Shown piece after piece: positions 34,427 to 43,775 of a stretch of 64,000 nt of DNA. The stretch comes from Streptomyces sp. S4.7 (GTDB taxonomy: Bacteria; Actinomycetota; Actinomycetes; Streptomycetales; Streptomycetaceae), in NCBI RefSeq assembly GCF_010384365.1, contig NZ_CP048397.1:434001-498000 (forward strand), read 5' to 3'. Both the position numbers and the translations under genes were made by a program. Each line of letters starts with the position of its first letter. The stretch's first letter is position 1. The notes under the pieces were generated by a model. It had not been told where the DNA came from. It saw nothing but the letters and a program-made list of their open reading frames with translations, and searched no databases.

Positions 34427-34975
34427 ATGCCCAATACACCGTCACGGGTCGAACTGAGCCCGCTCACCCTCGCCGACCAGGATGAGTTCTGCTCGCTCGT
34501 GAGGGCCAGCGCCGAGCTGCACAGTGCGACGATGCAGCTGCCCGCGACCGCGGAGGCGTTCCAGGACTGGATGCGCCGCTTCGAAGACGGCACGAACCGT
34601 GGCTATGTGATCCGCGTTCAGGAGACCGGTACGGCCGCCGGCATGGTCAACATCAACTCGATCATCCGGGGCCGTTACCAGGGCGCGTCCCTCGGCTACG
34701 CGGCTTTCGCCCCGTCCGCGGGGCGGGGTTATATGACCGAGGGGCTCACCGTCGCCCTGCGGCACGCCTTCGAAGACCTGCGGCTCCACCGGCTGGAGGC
34801 GAACATCCAGCCGTCGAACAAGGCGTCCCTGGCCCTGGTCGAGCGACTGGGCTTCCGTTACGAAGGTCTGTCGCCCGCCTACCTCTACATCAACGGGGCC
34901 TGGCGCGACCACGAACGCTGGGCGGTCACCGCACCGTCGCCCTGGACACCCGACCCCTCCCTTCCGGAGGTCTAG
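34427..34975 (+). CDS. RimJ/RimL-type GNAT acetyltransferase
   Basis: 182 residues. The GNAT core is complete: GMVNINSIIRGRYQGASLGYAAFAPSAGRGYMTEGLTVALRHAFEDLRLHRLEANIQPSNKASLALVERLGFRYEGLS, with the acetyl-CoA loop GRGYMTEG and the family-typical NxAS-like segment SNKASLALVERLGF. It probably N-acetylates an N-terminal Ser/Ala of a ribosomal protein or a related target. Confidence 0.85.
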   Translation: MPNTPSRVELSPLTLADQDEFCSLVRASAELHSATMQLPATAEAFQDWMRRFEDGTNRGYVIRVQETGTAAGMVNINSIIRGRYQGASLGYAAFAPSAGRGYMTEGLTVALRHAFEDLRLHRLEANIQPSNKASLALVERLGFRYEGLSPAYLYINGAWRDHERWAVTAPSPWTPDPSLPEV

Positions 34976-35401
34976 GAGGTTTCTTGCCGATCGGGCCGGG
35001 CTCGCGGGCCCGGGGCGGCCGGACCGGATACGGTCGACTCGGGCGCACATCCGTGGCGCCGGCCCAGATACCCGGCACGGCGGCGTATAACAGGCGAGCG
35101 GGCGCCGGAATTGGCTCGAACTCCGCTTCCATTCGCCGCGCGGCAGATTTTCCAGCGTTCTCAGGCATGGACCGCGAGAGCCTGGGCACTAGTCGTGGCG
35201 GCATTGGCGCTGCTGGATTCGATGGGACACCGAGAATCTCATGGCCCGCACGATCGGGTACGCGAGCGCGACTCCTCGCCCATTGCCGAGGCCCCGGCCC
35301 GTCAGGACCGGAGGACGACAGGACATCCGCAAAGGCGCGGAACAGCTGGCTCTGTCTGCCTTGTTGGCGAGAACACCCCACGACGAGGAGGGCACCTGCC
35401 C
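34976..35401. other. Intergenic stretch without a supported gene
   Basis: About 425 bases with no frame giving a protein-like product on either strand. It presumably holds the promoter of the DUF2267 gene, whose ribosome site (gaggagggcacc) closes the interval. Confidence 0.4.
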
Positions 35402-35914
35402 ATGCACGCCCAGACCACAACAGGTCCATCGAAGGTCATGACGTTCGAGCGGATGCTTGAGACGGTGCGCTACGACGGCGCGTATCCCACCCGTGAGCGC
35501 GCCGAGGAGTCGGTGACCGGCGTTCTCACCGCCCTCGGTACGCAACTCGTCGGCGGCGAACGCTCCTCCCTCGCCGCCCGGTTGCCCGCCGAAGCCGCTC
35601 GTCTCCTCAGCGCCGCCGCGCCGGCCGAGCCCCTCAGCGGCCAGGAGTTCGTGAAGGAACTGGCCGCGCGCACCGGCGGCACCACCGCCACCACCCGCTG
35701 GGACTCCAGCACCGTTCTCACCCTCGTCGGTCGCCTCGCCGGTAGTGATGTCCTCAGCCGCGTGCTCACCCAACTGCCGCCGGGCTACGCCCTCCTGTTC
35801 GGCCGCGCCGAGCTCACGCAGATCGCCCGGCAGAAGCGCGTGAGCTCCCCCCTGCCCGCCGCCTCGCCCATGCACCCCCGCACACCGAAGGACCTGGCAG
35901 CGGCAGGGCGCTGA
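35402..35914 (+). CDS. DUF2267 domain protein
   Basis: 170 residues from MHAQTTTGPSK. The DUF2267 core is MTFERMLETVRYDGAYPTRERAEESVTGVLTALGTQLVGGERSSLAARLPAEAARLL, followed by a second half-domain (SSTVLTLVGRLAGSDVLSRVLTQLPPGYALLFGRAE). The family is helical and of unknown function, often near stress genes. Followed by a strong terminator. Confidence 0.85.
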   Translation: MHAQTTTGPSKVMTFERMLETVRYDGAYPTRERAEESVTGVLTALGTQLVGGERSSLAARLPAEAARLLSAAAPAEPLSGQEFVKELAARTGGTTATTRWDSSTVLTLVGRLAGSDVLSRVLTQLPPGYALLFGRAELTQIARQKRVSSPLPAASPMHPRTPKDLAAAGR

Positions 35915-35948
35915 ACGAGGCCATACCCGCGGAGGCGGGGCGCACATG

Positions 35949-35984
35949 TGGGGGCGATCCCGACCGATGTCGGGATCGCCCCCA
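35949..35984 (+). terminator. Hairpin terminator after the DUF2267 gene
   Basis: A perfect 16-bp stem (tgggggcgatcccgac) with loop cgat. Confidence 0.9.
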
Positions 35985-36055
35985 TTGCGTCAAGACGGTG
36001 AAGGCACGAGCGGCGTGGCAGCCGTACCAAGATCCCCGCCACCTACGATGCCCCC

Positions 36056-36313
36056 GTGACCAACGAATGCGGAGTGCCGGAATCACTGATCGCCCTTCAG
36101 CGGACGTTGAACGCGGCCGCGGAGGAGGCCCGGGCGCGTGGTTCGTCGCCGGAGGACTGGCGACCGTGGGTGGAAGCGGCGGCTGTGGCCGAGAACGCTT
36201 TCGCGGAACACGCGGCAGCCGCGGGCGTCAGTGCCGACAAGGTTCGGTCGGCCGCCGAGAGAGCCGCGCGCGGCCTGCCCGCCCACACCGACCCGGAAGA
36301 GCGTCCGGACTGA
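36056..36313 (+). CDS. Small hypothetical helical protein (85 aa)
   Basis: GTG start, MTNECGVPESLIALQRTLNAAAEEARARGSSPEDWRPWVEAAAVAENAFAEHAAAAG. Mostly alpha-helical and acidic with no signal or membrane part. Codon usage is that of the chromosome, so it is probably real. No family recognised. Confidence 0.5.
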   Translation: MTNECGVPESLIALQRTLNAAAEEARARGSSPEDWRPWVEAAAVAENAFAEHAAAAGVSADKVRSAAERAARGLPAHTDPEERPD

Positions 36314-36702
36314 GCCGCTCTCCAACCACCGGATCCGCCACCCCGGCCGCCGCCGCGGACCTCCTCGCGGCAAACGGGCGGAGCGACGGGGCAAGCGCGA
36401 ATGCCACGTGCAGGTCTCGGCGCGATCGGACGAAGAGGACGTCGGGGTCGTGGACCCCGTACGCCCCGGCCGGCGGTTCGGCTCGCGCTGAGCGCCACTC
36501 CCCATTCCGGCAGGGCCACGACACGGCGTGCGCCGACTGTCGGACCAGGCTCTGGGGGGCGCTGGCCGGCCACGCCGCACGGACTCCAACGCCGAGCCCG
36601 CCGGGTCCGTCTTCCGTCCTGCGAGCCAGGCCGCGACCGTCGATCTGGCACGGTCCTTGCCCCGTCTCCGGCGTCAAGAGGATCCAGGCGGCGCGGGCGA
36701 CG
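36314..36702. other. Intergenic stretch without a supported gene
   Basis: About 390 bases, GC-rich. Short frames such as one containing GHDTACADCRTRLWGALAGHAA look vaguely protein-like but lack starts and are not bounded sensibly. They may be relics. Confidence 0.3.
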
Positions 36703-36741
36703 TGCCGGCTGTCGGCTGCGCGATGCAGCCGACAGCCGGCA
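36703..36741 (-). terminator. Hairpin terminator of the CBM6-DUF1996 gene
   Basis: A perfect 17-bp stem (tgccggctgtcggctgc) with a 5-base loop just beyond the stop codon of the minus-strand gene. Confidence 0.85.
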
Positions 36742-36774
36742 GCGCCATGACCACGGCGCATGCCGGCCCTGAGG

Positions 36775-38145
36775 TCAGAACGTGCCTGCGGAGTTGCACT
36801 TGGCCTTCTGGGTGATGCAGTCCTTCACGCGATGTCCGAGAGCGGCGTTGTCCCAGGCGTTGAAGAAGTCACCGTGGATGGACGAGGGCATGCCCGACGC
36901 CAGCCGGAAGCCCTGGGCGCTGCCGCTGGTCGGGTAGCTGGTGACGAACGAGAGGCTGGGGATGGCGACGGGGTGGGCGCCGCTGCACTTGCCGTCGTAG
37001 GTGAACGCCACGTGCGACGTGTGGTCGGGAGAGTCGAGGTTCTTGCCGTCCCAGCAGTCGGGGAAGACGAGTTGGTGGGTGAGGTGGGCCTTCGGGGCGC
37101 AGACCGGCCAGTTGCCGTCGGCACTTCTGCCGGTCTCGCCGCCCTCGCCGGCGCACCAGAACTGCCCCGGCGATCCTGCCGGGGTGGGCGTCTGCGCCCT
37201 GGCGTCACCCGCGATCATGCGAAATCCCTGCGGGAAGGGCACAGTCGCTGAGGGGTCGGGGAGCCGGGAGCCGTAGTAGACGATCATGCCCTCGGGTTCG
37301 ACGGCCCTGTCGTTCTCGTAGAGGGTCGGAATCCAGTACGCCGAGAGGTCGTTGGCAGGGGTGCAACTGGTCGGCGCGTTGGCCAGCAGCGACTCGGTCG
37401 TGGAGAACGCGTCGGTGCTCTTGTTACCGAAGAAGCTGTGCATGTGGGACGCGCCGGGAAGGCCCGGAAGGACGATGGGGTCGTCCGGCTTGGAGTGGCT
37501 GTAGGTGCAGGTGGCGTTGAACTCCGGAACCCGGACCACACCGGCGGGCACCGCGGCCGGCGTCATCGCGCGGAACTGCGCCAACTGAGCGTTCCACTTG
37601 GCCTGGTCGACGGGGACCCACCCAGCCGCCGCACTGTCCCCCTCGCCGACGAAGGAGAACCAGTTGATGTTGACGAAGTCACCGGGTGTCGTGCCACGCA
37701 GCACGGCGAACACCGTCTGGGAGCCGGTGGGGTGCGTGGTGACCTGGGTGGTCCTCGTCGCCCAGTTCTGCCAACCGCCGGTCGGTGAGATCGGCATGAC
37801 CGCGAGCAGCGGTCCGGTCAGGCCCGCGGTGCGCAACTCCAGCGTTCCCGAGCCGACGGCGGAAGCGATCCGGGCCGACACCGTCAGCCGGCCGGCCGCG
37901 CCGAGGTCGACGTTGTCGAAGCGCATCCAGTCGCCGTCGGCGAGATACGAGGCGTTCTTCCCGCCTCCGGTGTCCGAGGTCGCCTCCAACGCGACACCCG
38001 ACTGCGCCGCGTAGGACTCGGCCTGGACGGTGACTGACGCGGCCTGCGCCTGCTGGGTCGAGACGGTCAGGCTCAGGGCGGCGGCCAGCACGACCACCAA
38101 GAGATTCACCAACAGTGTGTACAGATGTGCGGGATTTCTACGCAT
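36775..38145 (-). CDS. Secreted CBM6-DUF1996 protein
   Basis: 456 residues. Signal peptide MRRNPAHLYTLLVNLLVVVLAAALSL...QAQAA. Residues 38-165 form a family 6 carbohydrate-binding module (VTVQAESYAAQSGVALEATSDTGGGKNASYLADGDWMRFDNVDLG). Residues about 185-456 are a DUF1996 domain (MHSFFGNKSTDAFS, CTPANDLSAYWIPTLYENDRAVEPEGMIVYY, CWDGKNLDSPDHTSHVAF) with several conserved cysteines. DUF1996 is common in fungal and actinobacterial secreted proteins; its activity is unknown to me. It lies next to a GH16 glucanase relic, so a role on beta-glucans is likely. Confidence 0.85.
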   Translation of the reverse strand: MRRNPAHLYTLLVNLLVVVLAAALSLTVSTQQAQAASVTVQAESYAAQSGVALEATSDTGGGKNASYLADGDWMRFDNVDLGAAGRLTVSARIASAVGSGTLELRTAGLTGPLLAVMPISPTGGWQNWATRTTQVTTHPTGSQTVFAVLRGTTPGDFVNINWFSFVGEGDSAAAGWVPVDQAKWNAQLAQFRAMTPAAVPAGVVRVPEFNATCTYSHSKPDDPIVLPGLPGASHMHSFFGNKSTDAFSTTESLLANAPTSCTPANDLSAYWIPTLYENDRAVEPEGMIVYYGSRLPDPSATVPFPQGFRMIAGDARAQTPTPAGSPGQFWCAGEGGETGRSADGNWPVCAPKAHLTHQLVFPDCWDGKNLDSPDHTSHVAFTYDGKCSGAHPVAIPSLSFVTSYPTSGSAQGFRLASGMPSSIHGDFFNAWDNAALGHRVKDCITQKAKCNSAGTF

Positions 38146-38316
38146 CTCACTTCCTCACGGACATCGGGGGTGACGGGCCTTCTTCTTGCCGGAGCGGAGC
38201 GACGGGGAGCGCGGCGGCCGGTGCCTGCGGCCTGGTGCGGGGGTGTCCCGGGCCGCCCCGAGGGAGCGGGCGGAGCGGCCCGGGAAGTTCGCGAACGCCG
38301 GACGACCGGGGGCGGG

Positions 38317-39790
38317 CTACTGATAGACCCGCACGTAGTCGACGAGCATCCTGGACGGGAAGGGGGTGCCGGCGTCCGTCGGGCCCGGCCAGTCACCTCC
38401 GACCGCCAGGTTGAGGATCATGTAGTGCGGGTGGTCGAAGATCCACGGCCCGCGCGTCTGCTCCACCTGGTCTCTGTCGATGGAGAAGACCGTCCGGCCG
38501 TCCAGGCTGTAGGTGATGCCTCTGCTGTTCCAGTCGGCGGCCCAGGTGTGGAAGTCGTCGGAGAAGTCGGCGTTCCCGGGCAGTGTGTACGGCGCGCCGA
38601 TTCCGCCTCCGCCGTTGCAGGCGGGCGCGTGGACGGTCGAGTAGGCGGTCTTCACGTCCTTGCCGAGGACCTCCACGATGTCGATCTCGCCGTTGTACGG
38701 CCACGGCCGGCCCGTCAGGAAGTCGGCGCCCATCATCCAGAACGCGGGCCACAGACCGTTGCCCTTGGGCACCTTGATGCGTGCTTCGACGCGCCCGTAG
38801 GTGAACTGGAACGTCGCGCCGGTGGTCATCCGCGCCGAGGTGTACTGACAGGTGGTGCTGCCGCTCAACGGGTCACGCGGGCACGACGATCCGGCGGTGA
38901 CCTCCTTGCGTGCCTCCCTCACCAGGTGTCCGGCCCCGTCCAGGGCCGCGTTGCGGTTGTCGGTGTGGTACTCCAGCTCGTTGTTGGGCCCGGTGCCCGG
39001 GTCGGGCCGCCACTTCGAGGCGTCGGGCCTGGCGCCCGCGCGCCGTCGAAGTCGTCGCCCCACACCAGCCGCGGCGGGTTGGCGGGGTCACTCGGCAGGG
39101 GCGGAGCCGGTATCGGGGCGCCGCCGCTGCCGTAGACCTGGAACTCCCACAGCGAGAAGCCGTAAGGGGTGGCGCGCTGTGTCCCGTACATGCGCACGTA
39201 GCGGCCGGTGCCGGAGACCGCGAGGGTCTGTTTGAAGCCCGTGCCGGCGGTCGTCTAGTAGATCGGCGTCCAGTCGGTCCCGTTCGGCGAGACCTGGATC
39301 TGGAAGGACTTGGCGTAGGCGGGATCCCATTGCAGAACGACCTTGTCGATCTGCGCGGTCGCGCCGAGGTCGACGGAGATCCAGCCGGTATCGGTCCATC
39401 CCGTGGTGGCGCTGGTGGCCCAACGGGAGGCCGGGTCCCGGTCGAAGGCCCTGGCCGGTGTGCACTCCCAGCAGTTCCCGTCGGCCTGGGAGGAGGACGC
39501 CGCGCCCGGCCTGCCGTAGGAGAGCAGGGTGCCGGTGCCGCCGCCGGGACCGCCCGTGCCGGCTGTGCCGTACACCTGGAACTCCCACAGCGAGAAGCCG
39601 TAGGCGGTGGCACGCTGCGTTCCGTACATGCGCACATAGCGGCCGGTGCCGGAAACGGTCAGGTTCTGAGTGCCGCCCGTGGCCGTGGCCGTCTGGTGGA
39701 CGACTGTCCAGTTCTGCGCGTCGCTCGACACCTCGATCCTGAACGCCGTGCCGTAGGCGGCTTCCCAGTCGAGGACGGCCCGGGTGATCT
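38317..39790 (-). pseudogene. GH16 beta-1,3-glucanase with CBM32 modules, broken in three places
   Basis: The reading begins inside a CBM32/F5-8C module (ITRAVLDWEAAYGTAFRIEVS) at a junction with the LacI gene. It runs through a second CBM32 module (TPARAFDRDPASRWATS...WDPAYAKSFQIQVSP) and hits an in-frame TAG at 39255-39257 after DWTPIY. It resumes in the same frame with GTGRYVRMYGTQRATPYGFSLWEFQVYG, enters the GH16 domain (LVWGDDFDGARA), changes frame near 39040 and ends with the full catalytic region. There the active-site motif is GEIDIVEVLG. The signal peptide and start are gone. Intact relatives are secreted laminarinases. Confidence 0.8.
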
Positions 39791-40752
39791 CGGCGCTGGG
39801 CGTGTCCAAATCGAGCGTCTCCCGGGTCATCAACGGCGAGACGACGGTCGCCCCGCGGATCCGGGACGTCGTCATGCGCGCCGTGCAGGAGTTGGGCTAC
39901 GTGCCCAACGGGGCGGCGCGCAATCTCGTCACCCGCCGCACGGACACGCTCGCCGTGGTGGTCTGCGACCCGCCTCAAGGAGTCGTCTCCGACGACCCCC
40001 TCTTCTCCGCCGTGGTCCGCGCTGTCAGCAGAGAACTCGAGAAGGCGGGCAAACGGCTCGTGCTCATGCTCGCGGAATCGGATCAGAGCCGGACCAGAGT
40101 GGTGGAGTACATCGCCGGCGGGCATGTGGACGGCGTGCTCCTGGTCGCTCTGCACGGTACGGATCCGCTGCCGGGCGCCCTGGCCCGACAGGGCCTGCCT
40201 GTCGTGTCGTTCAACCGCACCTCCGCACAGGACGTCCCGTACGTGGCGCTGGACAACGCCGGCGGAGCGGCTCTGGCGGTGCGTCATCTTCTGGAGCGCG
40301 GTCGGCGCCGGATCGCCACCATCACCGGGCCACTCGAACTGTACGAGTCGCGTGAGCGTCTCGACGGCTACCGTCGGACGCTGCGTGACACCGGCCGTCG
40401 CTCCATCGTGGCACTGGGGGAATTCACCAGAGCCTCCGGCGCCGAAGCCATGCGGCAACTCCTGGAGGACGATCCCGATCTCGACGCGGTGTTCGCGGCC
40501 AACGACCTGATGGCGATCGGCGCCCTGCGCACCCTCCATCGAACGGGCCGACGTGTCCCCGACGACGTGGCGGTCATCGGCTTCGACGACATAGAAGCCG
40601 CGTCCTACACCAGTCCCGCGCTCACCTCGGTGCGCAGCCCGATGGCCGACCAGGCGACCGCAGCCGTCCACCTGCTCCTCGGCCTGATCGACGGCGGCCC
40701 CACAGGGCCGGTGATCATGCCGAACGAACTCGTGGTGCGCGAATCGACCTGA
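39784..40752 (+). pseudogene. LacI-family regulator missing its first DNA-binding helix
   Basis: From a GTG at 39784 the peptide reads MISALGVSKSSVSRVINGETTVAPRIRDVVMRAVQELGYVPNGAARNLVTRRTDTLAVVV, then a complete sugar-binding domain and PDDVAVIGFDDIEAASYTSPALTSVR. The first helix of the headpiece (normally about TLEDVAARA) and the start codon are absent, cut where the opposite-strand glucanase also begins abruptly. The regulator probably controlled the divergent glucanase gene. Without helix 1, operator binding is doubtful, so I call it a pseudogene; an alternative start giving a weakened repressor is possible. Confidence 0.7.
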
Positions 40753-41009
40753 CTTCCCGGCGGCGCTGCTCACCCCGCCCCGTTCCGCGCCGCTGTGAAC
40801 CGGCCGCCTCGAACGTCCGCTGCCGTCAGCGGTGTTGAGGAGGCGGACGTGGACGCCCCGCGTACACCTGGCGCGGACCGCTCCGGGGCAGGCCTCCGCC
40901 GGCAGTCGCGTTCGCGAAGTGAGAACAAGTCATACAACGGTATTGACGACCCGGCCCCGAGGAGATGAGGTGGCTGTCCATCCGACTCCCCCACGACGGA
41001 AGGCCGTTC

Positions 41010-42017
41010 ATGCTGGGCAACACCGTCTCACCGACCCCCACCGGTAAGACCCGAGGTGCGCGCAGGACCCCACGCCTGCTGGCCGCCCTGGCCCTGGTGG
41101 GCGCGTTGTCAGCGGGGCAGGCCGCGTTCTCCTGGGCGGGAGAGACCGCCCCGCACGGGAATCCCGCGCCCACGCAAGCCACTTCGCCCTTCACGGGACT
41201 GCCCGCCGAGCCGGCCCCCGTGCTGGCAGTGAAGATCGACAACCACAAGGGCGCCCGACCGCAGACCGCCTTGGAGGACGCGGACATCGTCTTCGTCGAG
41301 AAGGTGGAGGGCGGCCTGAGCCGACTGCTCGGCCTCTACTCCAGCAAACTGCCCGCGGCCGTGGGGCCCGTACGCAGCGCTCGCGAGTACAACATCGAGC
41401 AGCTCCGCATGTTCGGCCGGCCCGCGCTCGCGTACTCCGGCGCACGGGCCGAGGTCGTGGACATGATCAACGCGTCCACGCTCTACGGCGTGTCCCACGA
41501 GGACTTCCCCGACGCCTACTACCGCGGCACCGACCACGAGGCCCCCCACAACCTCTACGGGTACGCCGACAAGATCCTGCAAGAGGCTCCCGAGGCCGGC
41601 ACGAGCGACGACATCGGCTTCCGCTTCGCGGACGACGCGCCCGCGGGCGGCACGCCGACCACGGAGCGCGCCGTGGACTACGGCGCCGCCACCACCTCCT
41701 TCACCTGGTCGGCGGAGGAGGACCGCTGGCTCACGTCCTTCGACGACGCCCCCGCGACGAGCAGCGACGGCGACCGGCTCGGCGGAAAGACCATCGTGGT
41801 CCAGAAGGTCGCGATGCCGCCGGACTCCAGCGGCGAGACCCCGTACGAGGAGACGGTCGGCACCGGCTCGGCAACCGTGCTGCGCGACGGCCAGGCGTAC
41901 GAGACCACCTGGGACCGGCCCACCGCGGAGGCGGGTACCACCTTCACCCAGGCGAACGGCGAGCCCATGACCTTCGACCGCGGCCAGGTCTGGGTCGTCT
42001 ACGAAGAGGCCACGTAA
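41010..42017 (+). CDS. Secreted DUF3048 (YerB-like) protein
   Basis: 335 residues from MLGNTVSPTPTGK (GGAAGG ribosome site), chosen over the ATG at 40965. The export signal LLAALALVGALSAGQAAFSWAGE lacks a clear lipobox. The DUF3048 core is VLAVKIDNHKGARPQTALEDADIVFVEKVEGGLSRLLGLYSS, VGPVRSAREYN, FGRPALAYSGA and the second domain TTSFTWSAEEDRWLTSFDD with a closing FDRGQVWVVYEEA. A cell-surface protein of unknown function common in Gram-positives. Followed by a terminator. Confidence 0.85.
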   Translation: MLGNTVSPTPTGKTRGARRTPRLLAALALVGALSAGQAAFSWAGETAPHGNPAPTQATSPFTGLPAEPAPVLAVKIDNHKGARPQTALEDADIVFVEKVEGGLSRLLGLYSSKLPAAVGPVRSAREYNIEQLRMFGRPALAYSGARAEVVDMINASTLYGVSHEDFPDAYYRGTDHEAPHNLYGYADKILQEAPEAGTSDDIGFRFADDAPAGGTPTTERAVDYGAATTSFTWSAEEDRWLTSFDDAPATSSDGDRLGGKTIVVQKVAMPPDSSGETPYEETVGTGSATVLRDGQAYETTWDRPTAEAGTTFTQANGEPMTFDRGQVWVVYEEAT

Positions 42018-42037
42018 CCGGAGGCCCGACCCGGCTG

Positions 42038-42073
42038 AGGGCCCTGGCACCGCCGCGACGGCGCCAGGGCCCT
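42038..42073 (+). terminator. Hairpin terminator after DUF3048 gene
   Basis: An 11-bp perfect stem (agggccctggc) with a 14-base loop, about 20 bases after the stop. Confidence 0.8.
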
Positions 42074-42350
42074 CCCGTGCGGGTCATCGCCCCCCTGCGG
42101 GCGTTGTTCGCCCGGGACTTCGCCCGCGGCATCAATCCGCGCCGTCGGCCCCGCGCCAGAGAGAGTCGCTCCGGACCGGGCAGACCTGGATCCCGACGTC
42201 GGATGGGCTTCCCCGCCATTCGCCGACCAGCGCGAGGGCGGACCCGAGGCCGTTCCGCCGACGCCTGGGCGGCGCGTTCGTACGTGATCGCCCGCTCAGC
42301 GGCTGCCCGTTCGGCCCGTACAGCGCGGCGCGACTTGCCGGTGCAGCAGA

Positions 42351-42379
42351 TTGACAGGGGCATGACTATTGTCTAAATT
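42351..42379 (+). promoter_or_regulatory. Consensus vegetative promoter of the redox operon
   Basis: TTGACA (42351-42356), a 17-base spacer and TAAATT (42374-42379) lie about 50 bases before the first gene. This is one of the few near-perfect HrdB/sigma70-type promoters visible in the window. The bases 42074-42350 show no supported gene. Confidence 0.7.
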
Positions 42380-42430
42380 TCCCTGCGGCAGCGGTGTCGT
42401 ACAGAGCCCCGCCCTCCCGGGAGGATGCAC

Positions 42431-43132
42431 ATGGTCGCATCGTTCGTCGCTCATCGCGCCCTTGATGGAGGGACGTATCACCTGGAGGGCGACCTCGACC
42501 TCCGGTCTCCGAGCACTTCGGCCGTCGAGGTGATGGCCGGTGGCCGGCTGATCGAGTTCACCGCCGGGCCCGCCTCTTTGGGGGACGATGTCGCCGCGTC
42601 CCTGGGCATCGCGTCACCCGACTCCGAACTCACCTTCCAGAAGGGCACGCTGCGCGTCTTCGAGTCGATCGAGCGCGAGCCGCGCTCGGGGCTCGTGGAG
42701 CGGCCGTCGCTGGTCGTGTGGCGCGGCCGGCGCCACGCACTGGTGACCCGGCTGTACGGCATGAGCGTGGCCGAGGTGCTCGGCCTGCTCAGGTCGGTGG
42801 GTATCGCGGAGAGCGAGTACGGGCTCACCCTCCAGCCCGATCCGTCGGCCGGAAGCGCCTTCGCGCGGCCCGCGACGGTGATCAAGGAGGTGCCCGGCCT
42901 CGGGCTGCTGGAGCTGTCCCGGCGTACGAAGGAGCACACCGCCCAACTGCCCCCGTGGAAGGGGGTGACGGTCGCCTCCGGTGAGCTGTTCCGCGACACG
43001 CTGTCCGACGGCAGCCCGTTCTTCGTGCTCTCCTCCGCCGAGATCTGGGCCACGCTGGTGCCGCTGGCGTCGACTCCCGTCGAGCGGGTGCCCGACCTCG
43101 CCGGGCGGCTCGCGCTGCGGTACACGGGATGA
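42431..43132 (+). CDS. Unknown protein, first gene of the MauE/MauD operon (233 aa)
   Basis: I start at the ATG 42431 (MVASFVAHRALDGG), six bases after GGGAGG; an ATG at 42425 is also possible. Beta-rich opening (GGTYHLEGDLDLRSPSTSAVEVMAGGRLIEFTAGP) with two further alpha/beta regions (SLVVWRGRRHALVTRLYGMSVAEVLGLLRSVGIAESEYGLTLQP; TVIKEVPGLGLLELSRRTKEHTAQLPPWKG). No cysteine pair, signal peptide or membrane helix, so it is probably cytoplasmic. No family recognised. Seven bases separate its stop from the mauE-like start, and the constant direction of the next four genes argues for one operon. It may be an accessory or regulatory factor of the export/redox system. Confidence 0.65.
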   Translation: MVASFVAHRALDGGTYHLEGDLDLRSPSTSAVEVMAGGRLIEFTAGPASLGDDVAASLGIASPDSELTFQKGTLRVFESIEREPRSGLVERPSLVVWRGRRHALVTRLYGMSVAEVLGLLRSVGIAESEYGLTLQPDPSAGSAFARPATVIKEVPGLGLLELSRRTKEHTAQLPPWKGVTVASGELFRDTLSDGSPFFVLSSAEIWATLVPLASTPVERVPDLAGRLALRYTG

Positions 43133-43139
43133 GCCGACG

Positions 43140-43775
43140 GTGATCGGGTTCTACGGCGGGCTGACCGCCTCGATCGTCATACTGAGCCTGTTCATGGGGG
43201 TGGGTTCTCACGCCGCCCGTCCGGCTGCCCTGGGTGAGGCGCTGCGGGCGCACGGCGTGCTGGGCCCGCGGTTCCGCCGGTTCGCGGCCGTCGTCCTGCC
43301 CTTCGCGGAGGGCACCTTGGGGGTGGCCGGCGCAGCCGCGCTGCTGACGGGTCACCAGCGGGGGCTGCAGGCCGCACTCGCCGCGGGGACCGCCCTCTTC
43401 GGGCTCTACGCCGGATACACGCGGCACGTTGTGGCCCTAGGCCGCGGGGGACCGTGCGGCTGTTCACGCCAGGACCTGCCCCTGAGCCGCTGGGTGACCC
43501 GGCGGGCCGCGGCCCTCGCCGCGCTCGCGCTGGCCGGCGCGGTCATCGCCGGGGCCGACCCCGTACGGCTCTCCGCGGCGGAACTCACCACGCTGGTTCT
43601 CGCGGCTGCCGCCTGCACCGTGCTGCTGTGGTCCCTGCCCGCCGCCATGCACGAGCCGACCGCGACGTCCGTTCACCCGCCGACCAGGGCCGCTGTTCAC
43701 CGGCCGACCGAGACCACCGTGCACCGGACTGCCGAAGGAGTGTCGACGCGATGGACTTCACCACCAGCGCCGTGA
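43140..43775 (+). CDS. MauE/DoxX-like redox membrane protein
   Basis: 211 residues from GTG 43140. Four membrane helices: YGGLTASIVILSLFMGVGS, FAAVVLPFAEGTLGVAGAAALL, GLQAALAAGTALFGLYAGYT and AAALAALALAGAVIAGAD, with a fifth near AELTTLVLAAAACTVLLW. Between helices 3 and 4 lies GRGGPCGCSRQDLPLS, the CGC pair typical of MauE-type proteins, which move electrons or disulphides across the membrane. A Thr/His-rich tail (HEPTATSVHPPT) ends the protein. Its last 25 bases overlap the MauD-like gene. MauE normally serves methylamine dehydrogenase maturation; no large subunit of that enzyme is present here. Confidence 0.8.
   Translation: MIGFYGGLTASIVILSLFMGVGSHAARPAALGEALRAHGVLGPRFRRFAAVVLPFAEGTLGVAGAAALLTGHQRGLQAALAAGTALFGLYAGYTRHVVALGRGGPCGCSRQDLPLSRWVTRRAAALAALALAGAVIAGADPVRLSAAELTTLVLAAAACTVLLWSLPAAMHEPTATSVHPPTRAAVHRPTETTVHRTAEGVSTRWTSPPAP

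Noticed and set aside
39088..40773. Long minus-strand ORF opposite the LacI gene
   Set aside because: It is the antisense shadow of a clear LacI sugar-binding domain and has low-complexity, Arg/His-rich translation.
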